NCBI GenBank assembly: GCA_030642885.1
Contig: DAOWMX010000017.1
Coordinates: 1-16,735, forward strand
Direction of reading: 5' to 3'
Length of the DNA: 16,735 nt
Source: Anaerolineales bacterium
Lineage (GTDB): Bacteria > Chloroflexota > Anaerolineae > Anaerolineales > E44-bin32
The notes under the pieces were generated by a model. The model did no database searches, was not told the DNA's origin, and was given only the letters and a program-made list of their open reading frames with translations. The translations under genes were made by a program, and so were the position numbers. Every line of letters begins with the position of its first letter. The stretch's first letter is position 1. Shown in pieces: positions 15,365 to 16,735 of the stretch.

Positions 15365-16189
15365 ATGCGCCTTCACACGTTGAGTGAATTGGAGAGGGAG
15401 AACATCCCGCAGGACGATCACAGCAATCTTGGTCTTCCCGCACGTTCTCCCTCTGTTCCTGTCCACAGCATCCCCCTTATCCTCCTGATCGCGCTTGCAT
15501 TCACAAGCACAACCTCCTTTGTTGCATTACGCGATCGGTTTCTTGCCACCGTCAGCGATAAAGCCACAACACCAAATTCCGGATTATATGAACCCAACGA
15601 TTTAAGCGGGGAACGAATTTCAAATCAGCCCGTTAAGCTGTCTCAGGTCCTCAATCTAACTGCATTTACACCAGAAGTTCAACGCTGGGGGGTTCAAATT
15701 GAGCGTTGGGCGGAAGATTATGACCTCCCCGTAGAACTTGTGGCAATCGTTATGCAAATTGAATCTTGCGGCGATCCCACAGCGGTCTCGAGTGCTGGCG
15801 CCCGCGGTTTATTTCAGGTCATGCCATTCCATTTTGGTGCTGGTGAGGATTGGATGGACACCGAGACCAATGCCTCACGAGGCATGGAATATCTCGCGCT
15901 TTCTTACCGACTATCCGATGGAGAGATTGACTTAACGCTTGCGGGTTACAACGGTGGACACAGTGTCATCGCGCGCCATCCCTCTACATGGCCCGCTGAG
16001 ACCCAGCGATATGTTTATTGGGGAATGGGTATCTGGGGAGACCTCGAAAGCGATACCGTTCCCAGCCCCATCTTGCATGAGTGGTTAATCGCAGGGGGTG
16101 ATCATCTATGCAAACGAGCCGTAGATGTCTCCATCCCCTCGGATTCCCGAAGCCGTCATTCTGACGATGGTTCTTCACCCATCGGTTAG
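15365..16189 (+). CDS. Membrane-anchored lytic transglycosylase, GH23 (SLT domain)
   Basis: Predicted peptidoglycan-cleaving enzyme, 274 residues. A cytoplasmic N-terminus of about 35 residues leads into one hydrophobic anchor (about 37-55), then a linker and the SLT domain (about 105-225). The domain shows the catalytic Glu133 in VMQIESCGDP, GARGLFQVMP (145-154), AGYNGG (193-198) and the RYV element (215-217), all typical of GH23. The domain should lie outside the membrane and cut glycan strands with 1,6-anhydro product formation. The gene starts 6 bp after the membrane protein stop with only a weak ribosome binding site, so translation is probably coupled and control is shared with the SOS-type promoter. 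Residues after about 230 are low-complexity and without known function. It is convergent with the histidine kinase gene. Confidence 0.92.
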   Translation: MRLHTLSELERENIPQDDHSNLGLPARSPSVPVHSIPLILLIALAFTSTTSFVALRDRFLATVSDKATTPNSGLYEPNDLSGERISNQPVKLSQVLNLTAFTPEVQRWGVQIERWAEDYDLPVELVAIVMQIESCGDPTAVSSAGARGLFQVMPFHFGAGEDWMDTETNASRGMEYLALSYRLSDGEIDLTLAGYNGGHSVIARHPSTWPAETQRYVYWGMGIWGDLESDTVPSPILHEWLIAGGDHLCKRAVDVSIPSDSRSRHSDDGSSPIG

Positions 16190-16261
16190 TTTGCGATTTT
16201 CATCGGCTGGTTGTTTCTGCTACACAGTCACCGACAGTTACCGTCCAGCTGGAACCTGTAT

Positions 16262-16735
16262 TCACACTATTTCGTCCATAGTTGCATCATCAAAGGATCT
16301 AAACTCCCCCTCTTCTGGCGGATCACATGATCCTTCAAGCAAAGGGAGAGAGATGATGAAAGTTGTGCCCTCACCAACCGATGATTCAACTTTGATATCT
16401 CCACCATGATGGCGAGTAATCCAGTAAGCAATCGATAATCCCAGACCGGCGCCAGCACCCTTGTTCCTGCGCCGTGATGGATCCCGACGATAAAAGCGCT
16501 CGAATATTCTCGACAACTCATCTTCCGGGATACCTGGTCCTTCATCAACGACGCTGAGCTTGGCCCAACGCCCTTCACACTTCAGTCCCATTTTCACTTC
16601 GCTCGCATCCGGTGCATGTTCAAGTGCGTTTGCTACCACGTTTAACAATACTTGCTTCAGTCGATCACGGTCACCTACCACGCGTGCCTGGTCCTCGCCC
16701 CCAATGCGCACGTTGACCCTTCCTCCCGCAAGAAC
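16262..16735 (-). CDS. Sensor histidine kinase, C-terminal ATPase domain (5' partial)
   Basis: The C-terminal part of a membrane or cytoplasmic sensor kinase; the gene continues beyond the right edge. Reading on the minus strand, the HATPase_c boxes appear in order. The N box is LKQVLLNVVANALEHAP, G1 is DEGPGIP, the F box is IFERFYRRD, and G2 is GAGLGLSIAYWITRHHGG, followed by the strand GTTFIISLPL. The frame is open to position 16735; a GTG at 16711 falls inside the domain and is not a real start. The His phosphoacceptor domain and sensor region are outside the window, as presumably is the response regulator. The last 25 or so residues after the domain are acidic. It points toward the transglycosylase gene, with a 72-bp gap lacking a clear terminator. 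Confidence 0.93.
   Translation of the reverse strand, partial: VLAGGRVNVRIGGEDQARVVGDRDRLKQVLLNVVANALEHAPDASEVKMGLKCEGRWAKLSVVDEGPGIPEDELSRIFERFYRRDPSRRRNKGAGAGLGLSIAYWITRHHGGDIKVESSVGEGTTFIISLPLLEGSCDPPEEGEFRSFDDATMDEIV

Noticed and set aside
15365..16189. Transglycosylase as a prophage endolysin
   Set aside because: No phage structural, integrase or holin genes are present, and the N-terminal anchor and coupled membrane protein fit a cellular enzyme better.
16190..16261. Possible bidirectional terminator between the transglycosylase and the histidine kinase
   Set aside because: Only a 5-bp GCTGG/CCAGC pairing with a long loop is visible and there is no T-tract.

Overview
The window looks like a chromosomal segment of a free-living bacterium, most likely Chloroflexota (Anaerolineae-like). 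That guess rests on three things: a roughly balanced base composition, a Gram-positive/Chloroflexi-style SOS operator (GAAC-N4-GTTC), and a set of sugar-importer, cytoplasmic glycosidase and compatible-solute-type glycosyltransferase genes. I cannot confirm the taxon without a database search. Ten complete protein genes and one partial one lie on the + strand. One partial gene enters from the right edge on the - strand. I see no rRNA, tRNA, CRISPR array, insertion sequence or phage gene, and no gene-free stretch longer than 300 bases.

Positions 1-8869 form a tightly packed run of genes, probably one operon that starts upstream of the window. In order it holds a MalG-type ABC sugar permease (cut by the left edge), its MalK-type ATPase, a GH130 mannoside phosphorylase/hydrolase, a large GH38 alpha-mannosidase, a conventional GT4 glycosyltransferase, and a second GT4 of a distinct type (TDGVSLE / HHHDF motifs). 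Gaps are 2-39 bp and several starts are translationally coupled. GH130 and GH38 lack signal peptides, so imported mannosides would be broken down in the cytoplasm.

Positions 8870-13384 continue the carbohydrate theme. A GH13_18 sugar phosphorylase resembles glucosylglycerate phosphorylase and is directly abutted by a GT-A (GT2-like) glycosyltransferase. A 195-bp spacer with a promoter-like sequence follows, then a GT4 that is a clear paralogue of the one at 7502. Taken together the genes fit uptake, turnover and possibly synthesis of mannose- and glucose-containing solutes such as (mannosyl)glucosylglycerate. A rival reading is salvage of mannose-containing oligosaccharides such as N-glycan core fragments.

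Positions 13385-14357 encode a CPBP (Abi/CAAX-type) membrane protease. After a 278-bp spacer comes the clearest regulatory signal in the window: a sigma70-type promoter (TTGACT-17-TATACT) with one LexA-type palindrome exactly filling the spacer and a second one 30 bp downstream. It drives an unrecognised 240-residue membrane protein and, 6 bp later, a membrane-anchored GH23 lytic transglycosylase. This looks like an SOS-inducible envelope or cell-wall cassette and is the observation I would follow up first.

The right end (16262-16735, - strand) is the C-terminal ATPase domain of a sensor histidine kinase, convergent with the transglycosylase gene.
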